From CAYNDB01 sp964395915 (GTDB taxonomy: Bacteria > Nitrospinota_A > UBA7883 > JAJRTC01): 12,495 nucleotides of DNA. The translations under genes were made by a program, and so were the position numbers. The notes beneath the pieces are model-generated. The model saw only the letters and a program-made list of their open reading frames with translations. It was not told the origin of the DNA and did no database searches. The first letter of the stretch is position 1; every line of letters begins with the position of its first letter. The stretch covers positions 1-12,495 of the forward strand of contig CAYNDB010000076.1 of the NCBI GenBank assembly GCA_964395915.1, given 5' to 3'. Positions 6,326 through 12,495 of this stretch are shown here, in pieces.

Positions 6326-7399
6326 ATGAAACACGCCGTAATAATGGCAGGTGGTAAAGGGACGAGGTTTTGGCCGCTTTCCCGTGAAGAACGTCCAAAG
6401 CAACTTTTGAAAATCGTCGGCGAAAGGACAATGATACAGGCCACGGTGGACAGGGTAGGGCTTATCGTTCCACACGAAAACATCCTCGTAATAACAGGAG
6501 CTTTACATCTCGATGAGATAAAAAACCAGCTTCCCGAGCTACCAAATAAAAATATCATCGCCGAACCTGTGGGGCGCAACACAGCTCCATGCATCGCTCT
6601 TGCCGCAATGGTTATAAAGCATCGCGACCCTGACGCGGTCATAGGCGTATTTCCTGCCGATCATGTAATGACGAAGCCTGGCGAGTTTGTAAAGACCGCG
6701 GAAGCTTTATTTGATGAGCTTGGAAAAAAACCGGACATGCTTGCCACCATGGGAATCAAACCTTCATATCCCGAAACCGGATATGGCTATATTCGACGCG
6801 GCGCGGCCATTAGCGGCTCCATTTATTCTGTAAGCGAGTTTTGCGAAAAACCGGACAAACAAAAGGCTTCTGAATATGTGAAAGGTGGTGAGCATTACTG
6901 GAACTCCGGTATGTTTTTCTGGAAAGTGAGCGCCATCCTCAATGAGCTGAACGAATTCCTGCCAGACCTGATGAGTAAGATCGCTCCTATTGAAAACGCT
7001 ATAGGCTCCGACCGGTTTGATACGGCCATGAAAGAAACATACCCGTCTCTGCCTTCTATCTCCATCGATTATGGCGTTATGGAAAAAGCAGGGGCTAAAG
7101 GAAAAGCGCTTGTCGCCGTGGCGGACCCAGGGTGGAACGATGTCGGCTCGTGGCGGTCACTGTACGATCTTATGGAAGCCGATGATACAGGAGCCAGAAA
7201 ACGAGGGCAGGTTGTAACAATAGATTCAAAAGGGACTCTTGTTCATAACGAAAAAAGGCTTGTCGCCGTGGTTGGTCTTGATGACATTATTGTCGTGGAG
7301 ACAGACGACGCGATATTGATTTGTCACAAAGACCGCGCTCAAGAGGTTCGTGATATCACAGGGAAGCTGAAGGATATGGGACTGGGCGAATACCTGTAG
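6326..7399 (+). CDS. manC: Mannose-1-phosphate guanylyltransferase, single-domain type
   Basis: A 357-residue nucleotidyltransferase that makes GDP-mannose from mannose-1-phosphate and GTP, for surface polysaccharides and GDP-sugar derivatives. The signature MAGGKGTRFWPLSREERPKQ fills 7-26, with the catalytic Lys at K25. FPADHVM at 109-115 supplies the metal-binding Asp, followed by ETGYGYI, FCEKPDKQKA, YWNSGMFFWK and DPGWNDVGSW. The protein ends where the guanylyltransferase domain ends; the phosphomannose isomerase cupin of the approximately 470-residue bifunctional type is absent. A GGGAAA ribosome site precedes the ATG, 10 bases after the uppP stop, so the two genes are likely cotranscribed. 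The specificity call (GDP-mannose rather than another GDP-hexose) rests on overall similarity to the family. Confidence 0.92.
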   Translation: MKHAVIMAGGKGTRFWPLSREERPKQLLKIVGERTMIQATVDRVGLIVPHENILVITGALHLDEIKNQLPELPNKNIIAEPVGRNTAPCIALAAMVIKHRDPDAVIGVFPADHVMTKPGEFVKTAEALFDELGKKPDMLATMGIKPSYPETGYGYIRRGAAISGSIYSVSEFCEKPDKQKASEYVKGGEHYWNSGMFFWKVSAILNELNEFLPDLMSKIAPIENAIGSDRFDTAMKETYPSLPSISIDYGVMEKAGAKGKALVAVADPGWNDVGSWRSLYDLMEADDTGARKRGQVVTIDSKGTLVHNEKRLVAVVGLDDIIVVETDDAILICHKDRAQEVRDITGKLKDMGLGEYL

Positions 7400-7441
7400 C
7401 CCCAGCGACTCAATTCATTTTTTTTAGAGAATCTCTTAAAT

Positions 7442-7469
7442 AATTATTTGCAATTGACAATTATTTGCA
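7442..7469 (+). repeat. Tandem 11-bp direct repeats flanking a -35 box
   Basis: AATTATTTGCA occurs at 7442-7452 and again, identically, at 7459-7469, 17 bases start to start. The TTGACA hexamer lies between them and overlaps the second copy by one base. Spacing near one and a half helix turns would place proteins on different faces; an activator or second-repressor site is possible, and so is a simple local duplication. Confidence 0.4.
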
Positions 7470-7482
7470 GGTCAGATACTTT
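7454..7482 (+). promoter_or_regulatory. Sigma-70-type promoter of the rhodanese-MarR-CDGSH-YceI operon
   Basis: A perfect -35 hexamer TTGACA (7454-7459) is followed after exactly 17 bases by TACTTT (7477-7482), which keeps the three most conserved -10 positions (T, A and final T). Transcription would start near 7489. The -10 lies entirely inside the 24-base palindrome at 7474-7497, the arrangement expected for a promoter that a dimeric repressor shuts off. Confidence 0.6.
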
Positions 7483-7497
7483 AATATTAAAGTATCT
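7474..7497. promoter_or_regulatory. Perfect 24-bp palindrome, probable MarR-family operator
   Basis: The half-site AGATACTTTAAT (7474-7485) is followed directly by its exact reverse complement ATTAAAGTATCT (7486-7497): 12 bp per arm, no spacer and no mismatch. MarR dimers commonly bind AT-rich palindromes of about 16-24 bp over their own promoters. A MarR-family gene is the second gene of the operon that starts 20 bases downstream, so autoregulation is the natural reading. In RNA the same sequence could only form a short AU-rich hairpin without a T-tract, so it is a poor terminator. Confidence 0.7.
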
Positions 7498-7517
7498 ATT
7501 TGGGAGCTAAAGCATTA

Positions 7518-7943
7518 ATGAAAATATCAAAAACAAGTATTGCAGGAATAATCCTCGTCCCGGCTTTCATTATCGGATTGACGATGATGATGATGGCTGG
7601 GTCAAAGGGAACGAACCCGGGTGATATCACCCCTGAGGTTGCGAAGCGATATATCGACGAAGGCAAGATCGATCTTATTCTGGATGTAAGAACACCTCAG
7701 GAATGGAACGGCCCTTTAGGGCGGATACAGAATTCAAAGCTGATTCCGGTTCAGGTTCTGTCGGAGAAGCTTGGCGATATCAAGGACTATAAGGACAAGA
7801 CGATTCTGGTTTACTGCCATACAGGGAGTCGGTCCAGCTATTCTCAAAAACTTATGAAGGCGGCTGGATTTAACAAGGTTTTGAATTTGGCTGGTGGAAT
7901 TGTTGAGTGGAAAAGAAAAGGGTATGGAACTGTTAAAGGATGA
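7518..7943 (+). CDS. Membrane-anchored rhodanese-domain protein
   Basis: A 141-residue protein. Residues 1-28 form a short basic start (MKISKTS) followed by a hydrophobic segment (AGIILVPAFIIGLTMMMM), a signal anchor or uncleaved signal, which should put the enzyme on the outer face of the inner membrane. The rhodanese domain (about 36-138) has LDVRTPQEW at 55-63, a canonical active loop CHTGSRS at 100-106 with nucleophile C100, and LAGGIVEWKRKGY at 124-136. It would handle sulfane sulfur or act as a thiol:persulfide transferase in the periplasm. ATG 7518 is preferred over TTG 7500 because GGGAG lies 11 bases before it. It is first in an operon under a palindromic operator and is followed 19 bases later by the MarR gene. 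The loop is intact, unlike the rhodanese at 4459. Confidence 0.9.
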   Translation: MKISKTSIAGIILVPAFIIGLTMMMMAGSKGTNPGDITPEVAKRYIDEGKIDLILDVRTPQEWNGPLGRIQNSKLIPVQVLSEKLGDIKDYKDKTILVYCHTGSRSSYSQKLMKAAGFNKVLNLAGGIVEWKRKGYGTVKG

Positions 7944-7962
7944 TGACAAAAGCTGAACCATA

Positions 7963-8457
7963 ATGGGCACGCATCATAAAGGGTCGGAAAAAGAGGTAAG
8001 GGCTCTAAACACGTTTATTAAGCTTGTCAGGGCTTCAGAGTCACTCGTTTCGCGGTCACTTCCCATAATGACCGCCGCTGGACTTACACTGAGCCAGTTC
8101 GACGCGCTTGAGGCTTTATACCATCTTGGCCCTCTTTGCCAGAAGGAGCTTGGCCAGAAAATGCTTAAAAGCGGCGGGAATGTCACCATGGTGGTAAATA
8201 ATCTTGAAAAAAATGGACTGGTAAAACGTTTTCGACGTGATAACGACAGGCGGTATATTACCGTCCACATAACTAAAAAGGGGACGAATATAATTAAAAA
8301 GCTGTTCCCAATAATCGTAACCAGGATAACAGAGGAAATGTCTGTGCTAACAGTCATGGAGCAGAAACAGTTAGGTGAGATGCTCAGGAAAGTAGGCATC
8401 GGAAAGGAGATGGTTTGTGGTAATCTGATTTTTTCAAGGGTAAGAAATATATCTTAA
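7963..8457 (+). CDS. MarR-family transcriptional regulator
   Basis: A 164-residue winged-helix regulator. After an N-terminal dimerisation helix, GLTLSQFDALEALYHLGP (40-57) leads into the helix-turn-helix, with recognition helix SGGNVTMVVNNLEKNG at 70-85 and the wing RRDNDRRYITVHITKKG at 91-107. The C-terminal helices complete the dimer interface. The LEALYHLGP and SGGNVT patterns recall the MhqR/HosA-like branch, many of whose members respond to phenols, quinones or oxidants. C59 lies at the start of the DNA-binding lobe and could be a redox switch; the other cysteine, C152, lies in a C-terminal extension. The ribosome site is weak, so translation may be coupled to the rhodanese gene. I infer it binds the palindrome at 7474-7497 and represses its own operon. 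Confidence 0.92.
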   Translation: MGTHHKGSEKEVRALNTFIKLVRASESLVSRSLPIMTAAGLTLSQFDALEALYHLGPLCQKELGQKMLKSGGNVTMVVNNLEKNGLVKRFRRDNDRRYITVHITKKGTNIIKKLFPIIVTRITEEMSVLTVMEQKQLGEMLRKVGIGKEMVCGNLIFSRVRNIS

Positions 8458-8496
8458 CGAATATTAATTTTAACGACAATCTATAGGAGACAAATG

Positions 8497-8733
8497 ATGA
8501 GCGACCCGATTATAGCTGGGAAAAATCCTGTCATTGTAAAACTCGAAAAAGGCACACATTATTGGTGTTCCTGTGGACATTCAGATAATCAACCATATTG
8601 CGATGGCGCGCATAAGGGAACCGGGATGGAGCCTCTCGAATTTTCAATTGACGAGGCTAAAGAGGTGGCTCTTTGCATGTGCAAGCAAACAAAAAATCCT
8701 CCGTATTGCGACGGATCGCATAACAATCTTTAA
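8497..8733 (+). CDS. Double CDGSH-type iron-sulfur protein
   Basis: A 78-residue protein with two complete CDGSH zinc-finger-like motifs, each a 3Cys-1His ligand set for a redox-active, pH-labile [2Fe-2S] cluster. The first is CSCGHSDNQPYCDGAH at 24-39 (C24, C26, C35, H39). The second is CMCKQTKNPPYCDGSH at 60-75 (C60, C62, C71, H75). Two motifs in one short chain match the monomeric CISD3-like class rather than the dimeric mitoNEET class. No signal peptide, so it is cytoplasmic. AGGAGA ends 6 bases before the ATG at 8497 and only 3 before the ATG at 8494, so the second ATG is chosen. It lies 39 bases after the MarR gene. Probable role: electron or cluster transfer under redox stress. Confidence 0.93.
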   Translation: MSDPIIAGKNPVIVKLEKGTHYWCSCGHSDNQPYCDGAHKGTGMEPLEFSIDEAKEVALCMCKQTKNPPYCDGSHNNL

Positions 8734-8764
8734 TATGTAACTAATTTTACCGGGAGAAATAACG

Positions 8765-9349
8765 ATGTTTCGCAGATTTACACTATTCATAGTTTTCGCC
8801 CTGGTGTTGTTTTCGGCTCCAGTATTTGCGGCGCCATACACCATTGATACGGCGCATACACGCATCGGGTTTGGCGCAAAACATATGGTAATAAGCACTG
8901 TGCAAGGAGAATTCGAAAAATTTTCCGGCGCATTTGAAATGGACGGCAATGGCGTCTTAGAGAGCGTTAAGGCGCTAATTGATGTCGGCAGCATTAATAC
9001 CAGGGACGACAAAAGAGATAATCATTTGCGTAGCCCTGATTTTTTTAACGTAGAAAAGTTTCCAACGATAACGTTTGTTTCGAAAAAAGTGACGCATGAT
9101 GGAAACAAATATACAATTGTTGGAGACCTTACTATCAAGGCCGTCACCAAGCCTGTCACACTCACAGGAGAAGTGCTTGGTCAGCTAGTAGACCCATGGG
9201 GGAATCACCGTGTGGGTTTCCATGCCGGAGGAAAAATAAACCGCAAGGACTTTGGAATAAATTTCAATAAAATACTGGATACAGGTGGGCTTGTCGTCAG
9301 CGACATGGTCACTATCACGCTTGATATCGAAGGTATTCAGAAGAAGTAG
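8765..9349 (+). CDS. YceI-family periplasmic lipid-binding protein
   Basis: A 194-residue secreted protein. A signal peptide (basic MFRR, hydrophobic core, cleavage probably after VFA at residue 22) precedes a YceI domain starting APYTIDTAHTRIGFGAKHMV. Other family landmarks are DDKRDNHLRSPDFFNVEKFPTITF (77-100, keeping the R-D-x-H-L-R-S-x-D-F-F core), the GDLTIKAVTKPVTL strand, and WGNHRVGF with KINRKDFGINF near the C-terminus. YceI proteins form a lipocalin-like barrel binding long isoprenoid chains such as polyprenyl quinones, and several are induced by acid, osmotic or oxidative conditions. GGGAGAA precedes the ATG. As last gene of the operon, followed by a hairpin terminator, it may carry a quinone or isoprenoid in a response shared with the upstream CDGSH and rhodanese proteins. 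Confidence 0.94.
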   Translation: MFRRFTLFIVFALVLFSAPVFAAPYTIDTAHTRIGFGAKHMVISTVQGEFEKFSGAFEMDGNGVLESVKALIDVGSINTRDDKRDNHLRSPDFFNVEKFPTITFVSKKVTHDGNKYTIVGDLTIKAVTKPVTLTGEVLGQLVDPWGNHRVGFHAGGKINRKDFGINFNKILDTGGLVVSDMVTITLDIEGIQKK

Positions 9350-9358
9350 TTTAGCGAG

Positions 9359-9394
9359 GCGGGTTCCGTTTATACGCGGAGCCCGCGCGTTTTA
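9359..9394 (+). terminator. Probable intrinsic terminator after the YceI gene
   Basis: GCGGGTTCCG (9359-9368) pairs with CGGAGCCCGC (9377-9386) across an 8-base loop, with a single G-T wobble. A short run TTTT follows at 9390-9393, a few bases after the stem. Position 10 bases after the stop codon fits the end of the operon. The T-tract is short, so efficiency may be moderate. Confidence 0.6.
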
Positions 9395-9569
9395 CGTTTA
9401 GTAAACATATTATTGCCCCGCTCCACACACGCAATCCCTCCTTTAAACCATATATAACCCGGCTCGACAATTCCATATCCCGTTGAAAGAGCTAAAACCT
9501 GATGCGGAATGTAATGAAATATTATAAAATATCAATAATATATATAAAATCATTTAAGCGTTTCCACTT
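9395..9569. other. Intergenic leader of the TPR gene, AT-rich near the start codon
   Basis: No ORF of note. The last 60 bases are very AT-rich (for example TATTATAAAATATC at about 9529-9542). TTGAAA at 9483-9488 could be a -35 element, but no -10 at the usual distance stands out. No clear Shine-Dalgarno sequence precedes the next ATG. Confidence 0.3.
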
Positions 9570-10670
9570 ATGGATGAAAAGGAAATTGGAGGGCTTTTTA
9601 AAAAGTATGCCAAGTCACGGATTACGATAGTAAAAAGGACTGTGGCCGAACGTCGGCATGCAAAAAAAATTCTTCGTGATGATGGTTTCGCCGATGTTGT
9701 CGAATATGAAACATTTGATGACGCTTGGGCGGCCATGCAACTAAAGCCCACACATGTTCTTGTCTTCTCAATCGCTACACCTGAAGGAGTGATGTTCTTT
9801 GACAACATCATAGAGTCCACCCGGTATAAAAAAACTCCGCTTATTATCTTCTCAGCCAAAATCAAGGAACATCAGAAAATTTATTCCAGCGCGGATATTA
9901 TCGCCGAATGGGAAGAGGCTCCTATAAACGCTTTCAAGGTGGAGCAAGCTCTTGCCAGGGTTCTTGAAAATGGAGTGGTCGAAAAGAATCAGACCAGCAC
10001 GGAGTCGGCTGCTTTAGCGCATTATACGAATGCGGTTAAGGCTCTTTATGATGATGCCTTCGATGAGGCAAAGGCGTTATTACGGATGTCCCTGAAAGAA
10101 AATCCTGAATTTCTTGAAGCCTATATGAAGATGGCCGAAGCGTTGATCGGTCTGGAAGATTATACGACGGCAAAACGGGTTCTTGAAAAAGCTTCGTCAC
10201 TCTCTTCCGATGATTCCAGGATAATGTTGTTACAGGCGAAAATATCGGCGGCGGACGATACTCAGGATGAGGCTGTTATCCTGTTTGACAAAATGGTTGA
10301 GAAAAATAATCAGGACACATATTTCATCATAGAAATAGGAAATATAGCAATTGGCAAAGGATGGATGGAAGACGCTATCCGATATTTTGAAATGGCCAGG
10401 GAATCCGGCCCCGACCTTATCCACCCATATAACCGGCTTGGAACAGCTCATTCGCGCGCGGGTCATTTTGACACGGCGCTTGAAATGTATAATAAAGCTC
10501 TTAAGATCGACAATAATGATGCGGGAATATATTTCAACATCGGTATGACACTTTGTCGCAAGGAAGACAATCAACAAGCTTTGGAAAACTTCAGAAAAGC
10601 CGCCAAGCTGGACTCGACCTTGACAGAATCACATAAATGGATAGAAAAGCTGGAGAATGAATCTAATTGA
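9570..10670 (+). CDS. Pseudo-receiver plus TPR-repeat protein
   Basis: A 366-residue soluble protein in two parts. Residues about 17-135 have the alternating strand-helix pattern of a CheY-like receiver (ITIVKR at 18-23, HVLVFS at 62-67, PLIIFSAK at 90-97), but the phosphotransfer residues are missing. The acidic pair after strand 1 is K-R, the phospho-acceptor position is S67 (VFSIATPEG), and the usual Lys-Pro is A-P at 117-118. Residues about 147-360 are five or six tetratricopeptide repeats, for example PEFLEAYMKMAEALIGLEDY and NDAGIYFNIGMTLCRKEDN. Such proteins act as phosphorylation-independent adaptors for protein contacts. The start ATG 9570 lacks a clear ribosome site; there is no better candidate. 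The stop lies only 6 bases before the assembly gap, so downstream partners are hidden. Confidence 0.85.
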   Translation: MDEKEIGGLFKKYAKSRITIVKRTVAERRHAKKILRDDGFADVVEYETFDDAWAAMQLKPTHVLVFSIATPEGVMFFDNIIESTRYKKTPLIIFSAKIKEHQKIYSSADIIAEWEEAPINAFKVEQALARVLENGVVEKNQTSTESAALAHYTNAVKALYDDAFDEAKALLRMSLKENPEFLEAYMKMAEALIGLEDYTTAKRVLEKASSLSSDDSRIMLLQAKISAADDTQDEAVILFDKMVEKNNQDTYFIIEIGNIAIGKGWMEDAIRYFEMARESGPDLIHPYNRLGTAHSRAGHFDTALEMYNKALKIDNNDAGIYFNIGMTLCRKEDNQQALENFRKAAKLDSTLTESHKWIEKLENESN

Positions 10671-10676
10671 AACGCC

Positions 10677-10776
10677 NNNNNNNNNNNNNNNNNNNNNNNN
10701 NNNNNNNNNNNNNNNNNNNNNNNNNNNNNNNNNNNNNNNNNNNNNNNNNNNNNNNNNNNNNNNNNNNNNNNNNNNN
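10677..10776. other. Assembly gap of 100 N
   Basis: Exactly 100 N, the conventional filler for a scaffold gap of unknown length. It removes the C-terminal end of the minus-strand nucleotidyltransferase and whatever follows the TPR gene. A reading frame that appears to cross it is not evidence of a continuous protein. Confidence 0.98.
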
Positions 10777-11627
10777 ATGGCGTAAGCTCCAACTGTTGCG
10801 CCGCGATGGATAGAGACGTTCGGTCCGATAGAAGCTCCAGTTTCTATAATCGCTTCTTGGTCTATGTAAACCGGCTCTTTTATAGATACGCCATGAGGCG
10901 TATCATAGGGTGTCGCTCGATTATATTCTTTTAGCTTCCCCATCACCGCGCGATGATAATTCTCGGTTGTCCCGGCGTCTGTCCAGCTCCAGTCCACTTT
11001 CACGCCATAAAGTTTTTCTCCGTTGTTTACCATTGGAGCGTAGACCTGATCCGATATGTTCACCATATCGCTCGGCGGCATGAAATTAAAAATCTCTGGC
11101 GATAGAATTGATACGCCTGTGAACATCAATTTATCAGAGGCGCTGTCATGACCTGGTCCGATCGCGTCAAGGAAACGGGTGATCTTATTATTGGAATCGA
11201 TAGACAAAGCGCCATATTCCATATTGTTGGAACGCAGGGCAAGGGTAGCTGTCGCCTCTTTATCCTTATGAGCTTTGATAAGCGTATCCCACTCCACATC
11301 CACAAGAATATCGGAGTTTAGAACAACGAAATCATCGCTATCGAGCCATCTCCTCGCATATTTTATTCCCCCGCCTGTGCCGAGCAGGCTTGGCTCATGT
11401 GAGATTTTTATCTCTACGCCAAAGTCACGGGATCCCAGAAAGTCGATTATCTGCTCGCTTAGGTAACACACATTGATGACTATATGGTTGGGATTTATCT
11501 TTTTAACTTTGTCTATGGCGATTTCGAGCAAGGTTTTGTCGAGTATCGGAAAGAGTGGCTTTGGCATACGCTCCGTATGCGGCAAAAGCCTCGCGCCGAA
11601 CCCCGCGGCCAGAATCATTCCGTTCAA
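10777..11627 (-). CDS. Sugar-1-phosphate nucleotidyltransferase with hexapeptide-repeat C-terminus (truncated by gap)
   Basis: 283 residues are visible before the gap. The N-terminal Rossmann-like catalytic domain has MILAAGFGARLLPHT at 4-18 and MPKPLFPI at 21-28 (Lys of the PKP motif), then LLGTGGGI at 81-88, metal-ligand Asp in LNSDILVD at 103-110, and WSWTDAGT at 213-220. From about residue 251, PVYIDQEAIIETGASIGPNV begins left-handed beta-helix hexapeptides, as in GMP-type and related enzymes. The substrate could be mannose-1-phosphate (GDP-mannose), heptose- or MurNAc-1-phosphate; the sequence does not decide. The start is TTG at 11627: AGAGG lies 7 bases upstream, and it gives the family-typical MNGMILAAG, while ATG 11618 would begin inside the first strand. 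It diverges from ychF. The end is artificially lost in the N stretch. Confidence 0.88.
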
Positions 11628-11638
11628 TTATTAACCTC

Positions 11639-11667
11639 TTGGCTTAAAAACGTAAGCAAGTTACAAT
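11639..11667 (+). promoter_or_regulatory. Sigma-70-type promoter of ychF
   Basis: TTGGCT (11639-11644, four of six consensus bases) and TACAAT (11662-11667, five of six) are separated by exactly 17 bases. Transcription would start around 11674, giving a leader of about 40 bases that contains the AAAAGGAG ribosome site (11701-11708). The divergent nucleotidyltransferase gene must have its own promoter in the same 86-base interval, but none is clear. Confidence 0.55.
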
Positions 11668-11713
11668 GCCCGACTATTCTATTATCAGTAGACGCTAATA
11701 AAAAGGAGTAATC

Positions 11714-12495
11714 GTGGGATTCAATTGCGGGATCGTCGGACTGCCAAACGTAGGCAAATCGACGATATTCAATGCGCTCACTGCGGCTGGCGCGCAGGCG
11801 GGGAATTTCCCCTTTTGCACGATCGAGCCAAATGTGGGTATCGTGCCGGTTCCGGATAAAAGATTGGCGCGACTTGCGGAGATAGCGCACTCAAAAAAGA
11901 TCATCCCGACGACTCTTGAGATTGTCGATATAGCAGGGCTTGTGGCGGGCGCAAGTAAAGGCGAAGGGTTGGGCAACAAGTTCCTCGGCCATATTCGTGA
12001 GGTGGACGCCATAGCGCATGTCGTCCGGGGTTTCACCGATGAAAACGTCACCCATGTGGAAGGTGTTGTGAACCCGGAGAGCGATATCGAAGTGATACGA
12101 ACAGAGCTTATTCTGGCGGATATAGACGCGCTGGAAAAAAGAATAGCGTCTTGCCAAAAGGGTAAGAAGCGAGGGGAGAAAGAGCTTGTGGAGGCTGTGC
12201 CAAAATATGAAGCCCTGCTTGAAAAACTGAATGGCGGGATGACGGCGAGACAGGCTGTGGGGGAGGATGATATCGGGTTTTACAAAAACCTGTTCCTTAT
12301 CACCGCAAAACCGATGCTCTATATATTAAACGTCGATGAAGATGGCCTTACCGAGGACTCGGAGATCATGAAGTCTGTACGCAAAATTGCGGAAAATGAT
12401 GGCGCGCCGGTCATTGCGATCTGCGGTAAAATAGAGGAAGAGCTTTCCGAGATGGAGCCTGACGACAGGGTGGAATTCCTGAAAGATATGGGGCT
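11714..12495 (+). CDS. ychF: YchF/OLA1-family ATPase, N-terminal 260 residues (runs off the right edge)
   Basis: An open frame from GTG 11714 continues to the window end without a stop. AAAAGGAG lies 5 bases before the GTG, and the protein starts MGFNCGIVGLPNVGKSTIFN, the standard YchF N-terminus. P-loop GLPNVGKS is at 9-16, switch II DIAGLVAGASKGEGLGNKFL at 72-91, and NVDED at 206-210 occupies the position of the GTPase NKxD motif; its NxxE form is the family feature linked to ATP rather than GTP binding. The lysine-rich coiled-coil insert lies between residues about 130 and 175. The full protein is about 365 residues, so the C-terminal TGS-like domain is outside the window. YchF proteins associate with ribosomes and influence translation initiation and oxidative-stress responses. 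Confidence 0.96.
   Translation, partial: MGFNCGIVGLPNVGKSTIFNALTAAGAQAGNFPFCTIEPNVGIVPVPDKRLARLAEIAHSKKIIPTTLEIVDIAGLVAGASKGEGLGNKFLGHIREVDAIAHVVRGFTDENVTHVEGVVNPESDIEVIRTELILADIDALEKRIASCQKGKKRGEKELVEAVPKYEALLEKLNGGMTARQAVGEDDIGFYKNLFLITAKPMLYILNVDEDGLTEDSEIMKSVRKIAENDGAPVIAICGKIEEELSEMEPDDRVEFLKDMG

Noticed and set aside
7382..7428. CTGGG/CCCAG pairing followed by a run of eight T after manC, as a terminator
   Set aside because: The stem is only 5 bp with a 14-base loop, and the T-run begins more than 10 bases after the stem.
1..12495. tRNA, rRNA, CRISPR array, insertion sequence, phage or toxin-antitoxin genes
   Set aside because: Looked for conserved tRNA arms, regularly spaced repeats, transposase or integrase motifs and paired small toxin-like genes; none could be supported.

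Overview
This is a roughly 12.5 kb piece of a draft bacterial genome, probably a metagenome-type scaffold: exactly 100 N stand at 10677-10776. Every recognisable gene is chromosomal and bacterial (hisD, uppP, manC, ychF, a two-component pair). A signal-peptide YceI protein and an NtrC-type regulator suggest a Gram-negative-like lineage. The gene mix and a short palindromic intergenic repeat at 741-828 would fit a deltaproteobacterial or Nitrospinota/Nitrospirota-like relative, but I cannot fix the taxon. I see no rRNA, tRNA, CRISPR array, transposase or phage gene.

Layout. 1-719 (minus) is the N-terminal half of histidinol dehydrogenase. 860-3563 (minus) is a two-gene signalling operon: a soluble GAF-domain histidine kinase, then an NtrC-family response regulator whose sigma-54-contact motif is degenerate. 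A divergent intergenic region with a hairpin carrying TATAAT on both strands leads to a plus-strand group of small sulfur-type proteins. These are two tandem TusA-fold paralogues that lost the Cys-Pro motif, a rhodanese with an atypical active loop, and a small cysteine-containing orphan. Next come uppP and manC (lipid carrier recycling and GDP-mannose supply).

7442-9394 is a compact, apparently self-contained regulatory unit. It has a promoter with a consensus -35, a perfect 24-bp palindrome over the -10, then a membrane-anchored rhodanese, a MarR-family repressor, a double CDGSH iron-sulfur protein, a secreted YceI protein and a hairpin terminator. I infer an autoregulated redox or sulfane-sulfur stress operon. 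A pseudo-receiver/TPR protein follows, then the assembly gap. A minus-strand sugar-1-phosphate nucleotidyltransferase, truncated by the gap, starts at a TTG codon. Divergent from it is ychF, which runs off the right end behind a good promoter.

The most interesting parts are the CP-less TusA tandem next to an unusual rhodanese, and the palindrome-controlled rhodanese-MarR-CDGSH-YceI operon. Functions are inferred from motifs seen by eye; no database search was possible.
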